Origin: Angiostrongylus vasorum
Lineage: Eukaryota > Nematoda > Chromadorea > Rhabditida > Metastrongylidae
Reading direction: 5' to 3'
DNA: 64,000 bases
Assembly (NCBI GenBank): GCA_018806985.1
Contig: JADANN010000417.1
Coordinates: forward strand, 62,001 to 126,000
Positions 1-9,705 of the stretch are shown piece by piece. A program made the position numbers and the translations under genes. The notes under the pieces are model-generated. The model did not search any database, was not told the DNA's origin, and saw nothing but the letters and a program-made list of their open reading frames with translations. The number at the start of each line of letters is the position of its first letter. Position 1 is the first letter of the stretch.

Positions 1-2160
1 ACCCCTTCTCTCACTTGCACGATACGGGATACTCCAAGCATCGCCCTTTTGACTGTGCGTTCTATAACGCAGAATGACCTTAGATCCTGATTACGTAGCC
101 ACCAGATTTCTGACGCATACATTAAGGTAAGAACAATCGTGGAGTCGAAAGGTTGGCACGGAGTCGGCTGTTCCTTTTTCTCTTGACTACATCCTCTGTG
201 CTCTTGAAAGCTCCCCAAGGCGCTCGTTTCCTTTTGCTCAACTCTGGAACAAAGTAGTTCACCACGTTGATTTCCCGACCTAGACATATGTAACTGGAGC
301 ATTCGGAGATACTCATTCCGCTGAGCTTGAACGGGAAACACGAAGCCAATCCCTTGCTCAATAATATCGTTTTGTAAGATTTAATCGAAGACCAATCTTT
401 CCGTTGGCTTTCTCAAAGACGATAAGCATTCGTTCTGCTCAGTTAATGTTTGGCTACTGGTCGCATGACGTTTTCGAGGTAAATAATTTTTGCGAAGTGG
501 CACCGCCTTACCTAACGCCTCTTTTGACGTCGACGTTCATGTCGTTATAGAATGGTGATATCTTGGTTGTGAAGTTTTTGTACAGCTCACGAGGAATTTT
601 TACATACTGAGTAGAGACGCTCTGGCTTTCTAGGGCTTCCATGACGGCCTCTATCTCAAATGAGTCAAACGCTTTCCTTAAATCGATGAAAGTGGAACAG
701 AGTGGTCTCTTGTACTCTCAGGATACCTCAATGAGCCTCTTTTCGTGTACGTGTAGTCGATTGTACTCAAACCATTGGGAAACCTGCTTGCTCACATAGT
801 CGTCCCTCGTCGTGCTCTCTTAATCTTGTTTAGAATGATTCGAGTGAAGAGTTTGTAGACGTTTATAGACGACAGATAACAAGCAGATTGGTCAATAGTT
901 GTCAATATCGTGGAGGTCACCCTTCTTGAACAATAATACGGTATTTCTGGCCTTGCACTGAATGGGAATCATGCAATCTTACAGGTGATGCGTGGATAGC
1001 CGAGCCAGTGTTTTGACAAGGACTGACGAAATGTTCTTGAGCTGTCCAAATCATATCCTGGACATGGTGTTGTTCGATTCTTCATCGACGATATAACGGG
1101 TAGTATTTCGGATGCGAGAACCGGTGAGGTGATATATCCATTCTCCCTTATTAGGTATGAGGAGAGGAGGAAATAGCTATTGAAAAGGTCCCAATAGTAA
1201 TCATGCATAATTTTTTCCACTGCCTTTCTGGGAGCTGTAGCTGTTAGGTCCTAGTGTCGGAGGGCAATCGTCTTCGTTTTGTAATTGGCGACACGTCGGT
1301 TGACTTTGCGTATGCTTTTCTCAGTCTCCGAAGCTTGGCCCATAACTGGTACTCTTCTCCTTTTAAGAGATTTTATCTCTTGTCTGCATTCTTTTGCAAG
1401 TTTGGACGTGAGTTGGCGGTCATCTACAACTTAAGTGATTCCGCGCCGACGCTTACGTGTTTCTGGAGAAAGACATCTCTTGGTGACTTTCGAATTCTCA
1501 GCTTTCATAGCGCTAACGAGAAGATGTTGAATGAGCCGATCGCATTCCTCGTCGATGTTATCGAGGACGGTATCTTCCCAATAGCCGACTAGTGAATTGA
1601 ATGATAACGTCGACACCAGCTAGGCAAAACCTTCGATTTACCAATTTACTATGATGTGATCTATTTCATTACGGTACTTTCCACTGGGAAACTCCCACAT
1701 CCACCGCTGACAGTGGGGCATCTACAACTGCGAGTTATCACGAACTCGTCATGATAAATCGACGGCCGCTCACCCTTCTCGTTCCATTCTAACTCGTAGA
1801 TCCTAATGTGACGTTCTTCAGACGCTTTTTGGATCCGATCTTAGCATTAGAATCTCCAATGATGACCTTAAAAAATGTATGGTCTTCTCTATAGAACTTC
1901 TCCTAGTCCATACAGAATGCCTCGACTTCGCCCTCGTCATAGCTTCATGTCGGTGCGTAGACGACGAAGATTGTCAAAGCCGGTATTGACCCACATCTCT
2001 TCAGCCCTAAAGTAAACGTCCGATTCAGGTCGTTAGTTGCTCGAATTAATCGATGTTCATCGCAAAACTCGTGTTGAGCGGACGCCGACCCACACTACTA
2101 AGAATTCTTGGTAGAGAATTTCCCCACATCTGCGACATGCGAAAGTGTTTGACAAATTAA
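1..2160 (-). mobile_element. RTE-type non-LTR retrotransposon remnant, truncated by window edge
   Basis: Read on the minus strand, this stretch is a decayed relative of the fuller RTE copy at 20205-23470. The minus frame at 122-361 has YICLGREINVV and WGAFKSTEDVVKRKRN, matching [11 protein letters not shown] and [16 protein letters not shown] of the plus copy. The stretch at 530-600 mirrors the bases around 22440-22500 of that copy, and 1250-1600 mirrors 21480-21820. The order runs from the RT C-terminal region at the left edge back towards the endonuclease near 2100. No long open frame survives and there are many stops and indels, so it is inactive. The 3' end lies outside the window. Confidence 0.85.
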
Positions 2161-2334
2161 TTTTATACATTGACCACTGTTGTGCGTATAAAGTGCGCAA
2201 AACACGCCAGAATTCTTACAGCTGCATAATGAATACAGTACGTTTAGGAACAAAAATCAATACTTCTGTGTCTTCGTGAAAAATCATACGAGAATGACAT
2301 TTGATGTTAGCTAATAAAAAAGAAACGTTAAACC

Positions 2335-2590
2335 TCTCGGCTTCGATCAATCCCTAAGGGATGCGTCATACATTCGACTTCATTGAGAATCGTCAGAGGT
2401 GATCTAAATGCATATCTGGCCTATACAATAACTCGTTATAGCGTACCGATGTATCGAGTCCGTGCTGCCGGACAGACACCTCTCAGACAGGTCGAGCAGC
2501 AATTTGCCAACCAAGTAAGGATGGAAAGCTTGGTGAGCCTGGAGTGCGGGATCGATCCCATGTGTATTGCAGGGCACCTCTAGCCACTAC
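2335..2590 (-). repeat. SINE-1 copy (tRNA-derived)
   Basis: Minus-oriented copy of the commonest short repeat here. Forward consensus features are a tRNA A-box-like TGGCGCAGTGG near the start, a GGATCGATCCC B-box-like palindrome about 30 bases later, a middle TCTGGGAGGATAGCAGCACT, and a 3' end GGGATTGATCAACGCCGAGA followed by CTTTATCC-type tails. Here the tail end lies at 2335 and the head near 2590. Confidence 0.8.
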
Positions 2591-3520
2591 GCTATATGCA
2601 CCTCTATATTCCGTAGTACAGAACGAAAGCACATCAAAAGTTGATAACTTTAAGTACAGGTAATGAAAGCTAACCGAGATTCTGAAGCCTTCCTATTGCC
2701 TATGTAGAATAAGCTAAATTCTACTAGAATAGATGTCTGTTTCATAAAGAGTAACTATTTTGATAAAACTGTAAGTGGCTACATGTTGGAGAAGCTCTGC
2801 TTGGAAGAAACAATGTAAAGCAAATGGGAATTATAGGAAGGACGGACGAAAACTGGAATACTGGTGAATCCAAAGCGGCGGAAGACGGCTGTAGAAGCCA
2901 AAGACGCGTTCTTGCAACAAATAATAAATTTTCTAAAGCGCAATCAAGAATGAACTAATATAGAGCTGACCAATTTAATCTCACTTCTGTAAGTGAGCTC
3001 TTTCTTCTTACTATAGCGTACGAAAGTAGACCCAAAACAATTTCAATTTCGGATCAAATTCAATTCTGATGGTGCGCCGACATACTCATACCCCACAAGC
3101 AGATTAGGTGACATCTTAAACTGAAATTTGATCTGCAAACTAATCTTTAGAGAACTGGTTACAGACTGTATGAAGGTGGGGGTAAATTTGGGAAAGCGTT
3201 AAAGAGAGGACGGGCTTAGAAAGCTATCATTGGAATGGAAGTAGTACGAGTAGCGCAATCATACGGACTCACGTTAGTTTTCCGTATTATTAATGTTATT
3301 GGTGAATAATAGACCATTATAACCGCCATATACATTTGCCACATTCGCCGTGGAGAAAATGACGTCACAGCCAACGCATATTTTGTGGCTTCGTCTAAGA
3401 CAAGCTCTATTTTACACATAGAAGTATACAGAAACTTTTCTCATATCAGTTTCTATGCTTGCATATGTACTATGCATAAGAAATATGCTTTGTAGATCTA
3501 ACGAAACTCCTCTAAATGGT
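2591..3520. other. Unassigned interval
   Basis: No gene or repeat is recognised with confidence. On the minus strand near 3330-3410 an open stretch after a TAGAG acceptor-like site reads LVLDEATKYALAVTSF and could be a further exon of the minus-strand gene at 4322-8241. The phase is right, but no clear GT donor follows, so it is not included in that model. Confidence 0.3.
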
Positions 3521-3524
3521 GTTG

Positions 3525-3665
3525 TATATGGTGTGGTGGAGAATGCATTAGCCCCCGGAAAGGGTAATAGCGCGTTCGTTCCTCATACAGACACCTGCGG
3601 TCCGGAGTTTTGCAAATATCTCAGTATCATTGAAGTCATGTTGTATGTGTTTCGAAAGCAAGATA
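3525..3665 (+). repeat. SINE-2 copy (tRNA-like)
   Basis: Partial forward copy of a second tRNA-like family. It carries GTGTGGTGGAGAATGC (A-box-like), GCGCGTTCGTTCC (B-box-like) and the family 3' block CTGCGGTCCGGAGTTTTGCA followed by ATCTCAGTATCATT. The same blocks recur near 19.2, 29.1 and 49.3-49.7 kb. Confidence 0.6.
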
Positions 3666-4321
3666 ATAGAAAAACAGAGAGGATAGGCAAGATATGAAAA
3701 ACCCATTGGCCACCTATGAAGAATACAAGAAAAAAATCGAACTACAATGCAACAAAAAGAGCAGCGTCATTTGCTGGAGAGAAAGGAGAGAGGGGAAATG
3801 TTAGAGGTACTTTGACTGAGGTGCATCACATATGATTCACCGCGAGGGTGGCCAGAAATTAGGCATCGTCTCCAGTGTGTTAAATTTAAGAATCTTTCCC
3901 TTATAACAATGCTGCGACTTTTTAAAACGTATGTTACCTAATCTACACTTTGATTTCTATCACCTGAATAGTTAGGGCTTCGCTCATAAAAGGAAAGAAC
4001 CGTCTTTTGCATTAAATCACCACAAATATTGATGGCAAATGAACAGATGTTATAAATAAAGGTGACTGGACTGGCAGCTGAGCCTAAGACATCGAACTGA
4101 CAAGAAACAAAGATCACAGGATTACCCTTGCTACATGCAAATCATCTTAGCAACTAACAAAGTGAAAGTAGTGAAGTCCAAAAGTAAAAAGAAGTACCAG
4201 GTAAGTCGAAGTCGTATATAACAGTGCTTAGTTTGAGACAGTTACACTTGGTTCTGTGGTGCACCGCGAAAAACCTTGGCATACATTTCACATTGAAATT
4301 AATTAGAAAAAAGCAACAGAC

Positions 4322-7300
4322 CTTCTCAAGTTCAGCATCACTAAGTCCCTTAATGGAATCCTTTTTTGCAATGAGAGAGGAATCTCTTCCGGATGAATTC
4401 TCAGACCACTCTCTTACTTTCCGATAACAACGATGTCTTGCCTTCAACATTTTTTTCCTGAAGGATAGAAATAAGTATGAGAAGTTGAAAAAAGCAAATA
4501 ATTTACAACAATGTATTGTACTAAGATAGTAAACACGTCTTATGACCACCTGAGATTCCCGCCACCATAGTCCTAGGAACAGGCGATGACGGAGAGCGCC
4601 AAGAACTTAAAAAAAAGATTAACACAAAACCAGCATGTACATATACATTTGACTTGAAATAAGGATAGAACAAATGTAAATCACAGTTTTCTTACTGAAC
4701 AAATGAGAGGTTGTTATTTTACCTTATTCACAAAAAAAAACAGCTTTCAGCAGATTTCGTCATCTTCAGCGCAGGAAAGGCCAAGTTGACCGCAACCCAG
4801 CCAAGCCAAACAAACCAAACAACTCCATAACCAAAACAGAAAAAAAAAACACAAAACCAAAGTTCCAACCGATTTGAAAACAGAGTAGCTACTTCGCACA
4901 CTCACCATTCTCCAACAGTGTTCCACTGAGTATTCCACTTGGAGACCAACTGCAGAAAGCTCACATGGATGGGTACACCAAGAAGCTATTTATTTTGCTC
5001 CCAATGCGACTGAAATCTTGGTCTCGTGTTTTTTTTCTGTTTAAGTTGGGGGTATGGTGTATGTTTGGCTGAATAGATTAGAATCAACCTTTCCGGGTTC
5101 TGAAGAAGACGAAATCCACTTGAACGTCAGCTTTTTTGTGATTTGAACAATATCGAGGATAGTAGAAAAACGGTCTTGGGAAATACTGAAAACAAACATA
5201 CTTTTCATTTCTCCAATCCTCGTTTCTCCGAGGTAACGTCTCACTTTCATTCACCCAAGGATTACAAGGAGGAGATTTCTAGAGGGTTTTTGTATGAAAA
5301 CACTAAGTACAGCATAAAAAACACATATGTAGAGAGATACGTACCCAAGGCTTTGGACCAGCACTCTTCCACGATCTGGAAAATGCACAGTCATCATACT
5401 AGAAGAATAGTAACATTAAAGATAAGAATGATAAAAGCAGCGATGGCGGCAGCATCAACAGTAATAACGATAATGATTTTAGTAATAACAACAGCGACAG
5501 TAAAAAAAGGTTTGATAATAAAAGCGTAATCCTTAGTAACACTGATAAACATGCATTCAGAAATCAAAAACGGTGTTAGAAATATATTAAAACACAGAAA
5601 TATAAGGCTCATCAACCTTTGATTTGTACATTTATGCAAACATGTATATGTACATGTGTATATACATGTATATATACGTACATGCATACGGACACAGACA
5701 TGTGTATATATATACATAGTATATAGCTAGCACATCTAGAGGAACGGTTAGGTGTTCTAAAAATACACACGTGGTTGTTGATACCTACTTGGATTGTCGG
5801 TCTTCACTGGTTGTGCAGGCCCCAGAATAATTTCCATCCGCCGGAGATTTGCTGGTTTAGCCATTGTGGTTTTCTGGAGTCCCAAGGACAGTCTGGTCGA
5901 AAAGTCTGCTCGAGGTCGTCACCACCACAGGTAGTCGCCGCTTTCGAGGACCAGAGAGAGATTTGCCACCATGCGACTAGTCTGATACCACGACGGTGGT
6001 GGATCCTGGTATTCGCTTATTCTCAGCTGGACTACCTGATGGAGACGCCAGATTCCTCCTCAGCTCGAGAAACCTTGCCAAGGGATGAATCCCCCCAGCT
6101 GTACATCTCAGCCCGACACATACAGCACCTCTCAGCCATGATGAGGCTGCGGTAAACCGTTGGCTCGTTGATACAATCGCACGAAATGGCTCAACAAGCC
6201 CACCATCTCTCCGGGATCCGCAAATTGTTACCAGACTGCCTGAGAGAATAACAGCACTGATTCTATACATCAGTAGGAGACTACAAGTCATTCTATAGGC
6301 CAGATACATATCTGGTGATGATGCCAGATGAAGTCAAATGCGTGGCGCATCCCTGAGGGATCAGTAAACCCCCGAACGGCCTATCTTCTAACCATATATA
6401 TGTATGTATCTAAACGTGCATATGTTTGTATATAAATAGAATAGAAAATGTGACTCACCCATGACTATTCTGCGTGGTGCGTGACGGTCGTGTAAAGTCC
6501 GATGAGCGCCAGTCTTCATCTAAACATGAGACAAATGTCATCATCACATCATAATATTTTGAACAAATTAGGAAAAAACAAAAAAAGGATAAAAAAGAAG
6601 GATAAAAACTCCCCGGTGTTCACCAACCCCTGAGGGAAGCACCATGCATTCGACTTCAACAAGGATCGTTAAAGGTGATGGAATATATACCTGGTTTATA
6701 CACTGACTTGCGGAGGCCTACCGATGCATCCAGCCAGTGCTGCTATCCTCCCAGACAGGTCTACTATCAATCTGCCGACTCCATACGGATGAAAGGATTG
6801 GTGAGTCTGGGGCACGGGATACAACCCGCACCTTTTGAAGAACACCTCTAACCACTGCGCTATACTCGCCCATCAAAACGAAACAGGAAGTAGCCAAAAA
6901 CTGAATTCACCACGGTGAGCAGAAGGATGCTGGGTGGTACGTCCTGTACACTGTTCTTCCGAAATACGGTTACCAAAACGAGTCCGCCCTGTCTAAAAAA
7001 ACTAAGTAACAGATAATTAAAAATAAAACACCTCGATAGAAAGTCATCAAAGCAAAGAAATAAAAGCTGCAGTAAGAACAAGAACAAAACGTCTTAAAGC
7101 TTTTTTTTGAAAAAGAGAAAAAAAACAAAGAGCTGGGAACGAACTCGATTCTCTTCATCGTTTCACGTTAAGAATCGTTTAGAACAAGAGAAGAGTAAAA
7201 AAATGAGTTGTAAATAGAACAGAATAGTAAATAGAAAGAATAGGCTCATAGAATTAGCAGCGGCTATAAGGTTATAACTTGAAGATGTTTTCCAAACATC

Positions 7301-8241
7301 GTGGAGCAGCCAGCCTAGTCTGAACACAGAAACACTAACAGTAAACCCTCGCAAAGGTTTACAGTGTCATCATGGCTGGGAGGTGTTCATGGGTGTGGGG
7401 CTGCGATGCACAGCGGAGGGATTCATCACCCCGTGGCAGGGTCTCTTAAGCTGAGAAGGAGCGCGGCATTTCCATCAGGAAGCCCAGACTAAGAGTAAAC
7501 CAGTACCAGAATCCACCACCGTCCTGGCATCAAACAAGTCACATGGTGGCAAATCTCCCTCTAATCCAAACCGGTATCGACTGCCTTGGTGGTGACCTGC
7601 GCAAACTTTGGCTAGGTAGACGTCGGCACTCCAGGGAACCACCACGGCACGGCTAAACCAGGAAAACTCCAAATAACTGGGAAATTATGCTGGGGGTCTG
7701 CACAACCGTTGAAGACGGGCCATCCAAGTATCCAAGTAATAACAGTGAAAGCTGGTGCAATTATCGAAGATTAACATCTCGCTCTACTAATGCCTATGAT
7801 TTGTAGTGTTTTCGCGACCATAAGATCGTTTAAGATTGGAAATCTTCATAGGAAATTGCCATCATAGGTTGTTACTTAGGAAGAAGGTTTCGAATTGAGT
7901 AGGCTGGAAACCAATTTCAAAGGGAATCTGGAAGTACAGTCGGTAGAGAGAAATATCTGCCTATCGCCCTTCCAGCCAAGAACAAACAAATGAAAACTTA
8001 ACAGAAAGCCAACCACCGGAAAAAAAACATGGAACGAAAAAATTCAAGAGAACAATACGAAATAGAAGTCATTGTACTTAACGAACCTGTCCTCGATAAG
8101 AGTTGTATTGTCGATCGTCATCTGGACCTAAATGAGCGAAAATTGCATACATAAGGAAATACTTATCAAGTAAAAATGATACTTACCGCGGTAAGAAGAA
8201 GGCATAACAAATTTCTTACAAATCGCCAGAAGGGGATCAAC
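4322..8241 (-). CDS. Arg/Ser/Gln-rich protein of unknown function, N-terminal part
   Basis: I do not recognise this protein. Five minus-strand exons join in phase: 8187-8205 (start ATG at 8203-8205, MPSSYRG), 8087-8127 (PDDDRQYNSYRGQ), 6911-6992 (TGRTRFGNRISEEQ...), 6459-6519 (DEDWRSSDFTRPSRTTQ...) and 4322-4457 (KKMLKARHRCYRKVREW...KGLSDAELEK). Each has a canonical acceptor (TTTAG or TTCAG) and a GT donor, and the phases 1-0-1-2-0 match at every junction. A CAGTTTAG site at 8241, 36 bases before the ATG, could be a trans-splice acceptor. The 113 residues visible are polar and rich in Arg, Ser, Gln and Gly, like a disordered RNA-binding tail, but that is inference. The 3' end is not found. 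The introns hold Penelope-like termini, an HP400 copy and SINE-1. The gene diverges from cct-3. Confidence 0.55.
4733..5155. mobile_element. Penelope-like terminal repeats as an inverted pair
   Basis: Two arms of about 95 bases face each other. The right arm (5055-5155, plus) has GTTTGGCTGAATAG...CTGAAGAAGACGAAATCC...GAACGTCAGC and aligns with the right terminus of the Penelope-like element at 43.7 kb. The left arm (4733-4830) is the reverse complement of the same blocks, with CTGAAGATGACGAAATC and CTGAAAGCTG. About 225 bases lie between them and show no coding potential, so this looks like a short non-autonomous or internally deleted copy. It sits in an intron of the minus-strand gene at 4322-8241. 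Confidence 0.6.
5094..5138 (+). ncRNA. Degenerate hammerhead ribozyme-like motif
   Basis: CTGAAGA (5100-5106) fits the hammerhead core CUGANGA. Downstream GAACGTCAGC (about 5122-5131) is one A short of the GAAACGTC expected. Flanking bases GTT before and AGC after can form a short helix I with a wobble. Probably inactive, but clearly related to the better copies at 51.2 and 63.8 kb. Confidence 0.4.
5636..5732. repeat. TATG/TACA alternating microsatellite
   Basis: Alternating purine-pyrimidine tract of TATATACATG-type units. Similar tracts abut the tail end of HP400 copies at 10.44 and 52.0 kb, so this may be the expanded tail of the neighbouring HP400 copy. Confidence 0.7.
5775..6165 (-). 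repeat. HP400 repeat copy
   Basis: Minus-oriented copy of a family of about 390 bp. Forward features are a head GGTTTACCGCCTCATCGTGG, a central hairpin ATACCAGGA-loop-TCCTGGTAT, and a tail GGGCCATCCAAGTATCCAAG. Here the hairpin arms at about 5989-6016 differ by one base. It is intronic to the minus-strand gene at 4322-8241. Confidence 0.8.
6600..6875 (-). repeat. SINE-1 copy
   Basis: Minus-oriented copy lying between exons at 6459-6519 and 6911-6992 of the minus-strand gene. The TAACCACTGCGC head block is near 6847-6860, and the tail, with CACCATGCATTCGACTTCA, is near 6640. Confidence 0.75.
7345..7742 (+). repeat. HP400 repeat copy
   Basis: Forward copy from GGTTTACAGTGTCATCATGG to GGGCCATCCAAGTATCCAAG. 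The hairpin region is near 7500-7530 with eroded arms. It lies in the intron between exons at 6911-6992 and 8087-8127 of the minus-strand gene. Confidence 0.8.
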
Positions 8242-9684
8242 CTAAACTGGTGCAATTTGACAGTAAAACAACAGATGTGGCGCTGATCCCGATATATGAA
8301 CATTACCGCAAATCACTACAAATAAGGAGAGGAAGGGAACTCCTTCCAAGCAAAACAAGGTTTCTGCCGTTCAATATGTGAATTGGTTCCGTTGCCTTCC
8401 GGACAACTGTCACTGACACTGGTCTCGGAATATTTGTATGAGGAGCATGAAATTGATGTCGAGTCATAAGGACGCAGTTTCCTGGAATCCTGCGTCCACT
8501 ATATCCCCAACAATTATCAAATGATTCGACTGGACGTCTACAAAGTCTTTACTCCGTCGTTCGCCACAGCTACCCTCTGGGCTCCTCGCACGAGTGGTGC
8601 GGAGAATCCCCACGATTTTGCATGAGTACTCATGGTCAGTATGCCTTACAAAGCTGTGAAAGCTAGGTGTTCCAATAGGGGCTTGTGGAATTCAAGTGAA
8701 GCAGATGTGGGAGCTATTAGCCGAGAGCAAATCAGGAGCGCCTACCAGGCATTTCCTAGTCACTGTAGGATTTCTGCCAACAGACGTGAACGGCGGAAAG
8801 GACGGAGTCTCCTGCACTCAAGCATACGACCGGAAGTGAATAGGACTACATATGGTACAATCAGTCCACCGGCTCCAAGCTAGCATATGGGTCAGGTTCA
8901 ATACCTTGTCTACTAGTTGCGAAGACCCCGCGTACCTTCCCAACTGACCGGCTCCAAATATTAGAATAAGAGGACTTCAGGAGACCAATTTATCATGCAT
9001 ACTTAGAACAACGTTACTAGAAATGATAGATTAATTAATGGTAGAATGATGCCTTTGCATGGTTTGTAGCTCTCTCGTGAAAAGATATGTCACTGGGTGT
9101 TCGACTTCAATGCACACCATGAGCTTCATCCTCGAGAAGCTGAACAGTTCTACAGCTCTATCTGAATCCCAGAGAAATGCAAACCAGCGTCAACAACTGT
9201 CACCGTCATGGAAAAACCTAATCAGTAGCGAACAGACTTTCCGAATAGTAGGAGGCTGTGAATGGGAAAACGGACAACATACTCCGGCAACACAAGTAAA
9301 GTAATGATGCAACAAAACACCACGTTAAGCTATGATAAAGAACTTGGTATTAACAAATAACGCCAATTCAAACACTTAAGCAAAACGACAACAATCAAAG
9401 AGCCACATCACGGTACCCACAGCCGAGTAACAGTTGTCGCGCCTTCATTCAAGAGATGGAGTAGGTCCCAAAATGAATGCGTTGCACGATACCACGGATT
9501 CAAATGGGAAGAATTTTCGAGCAAGACATCCTTGGTCCGGTTTTTATCGAATTGGCTTTGAAACCGTAGATGTTATCTCGCTCGTGTTTGATTCCTTTTG
9601 AAAACTACGGCGATTTGTTATAGAAGAGTGCTCCTTGTCGGCTTAGAATTTGTGGTTCTGGTTAAAACCAATATTTATGAAGCG
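8242..9684. other. Intergenic interval between divergent genes
   Basis: About 1.4 kb between the putative start of the minus-strand gene and cct-3, so it probably contains both promoters. No element is recognised. The open frames at 8632-8883 and 9059-9304 have neither splice signals nor recognisable content and are treated as chance. Confidence 0.4.
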
Positions 9685-9690
9685 TTTTAG
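9681..9690 (+). promoter_or_regulatory. Candidate trans-splice acceptor of cct-3
   Basis: AGCGTTTTAG lies 15 bases before the cct-3 ATG (9706). In nematodes a pyrimidine-AG acceptor just ahead of the first ATG, with no upstream exon, commonly marks spliced-leader addition. An ordinary cis acceptor of an untranslated exon cannot be excluded. Confidence 0.5.
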
Positions 9691-9705
9691 TTAAGGTTAG
9701 GGATA

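Noticed and set aside
1254..1592. 112-codon plus-strand open frame
   Set aside because: It is the antisense of an RTE remnant.
4150..4192. Plus-strand micro-exon-like stretch KVVKSKSKKKYQ followed by CAG|GTAAGT
   Set aside because: Good splice signals but no plus-strand neighbours to join to. Too short to support a gene.
5775..6309. Overlapping open frames of 110-126 codons
   Set aside because: They fall entirely inside an HP400 copy and its flank. Equivalent frames in other copies are broken, so there is no coding constraint.
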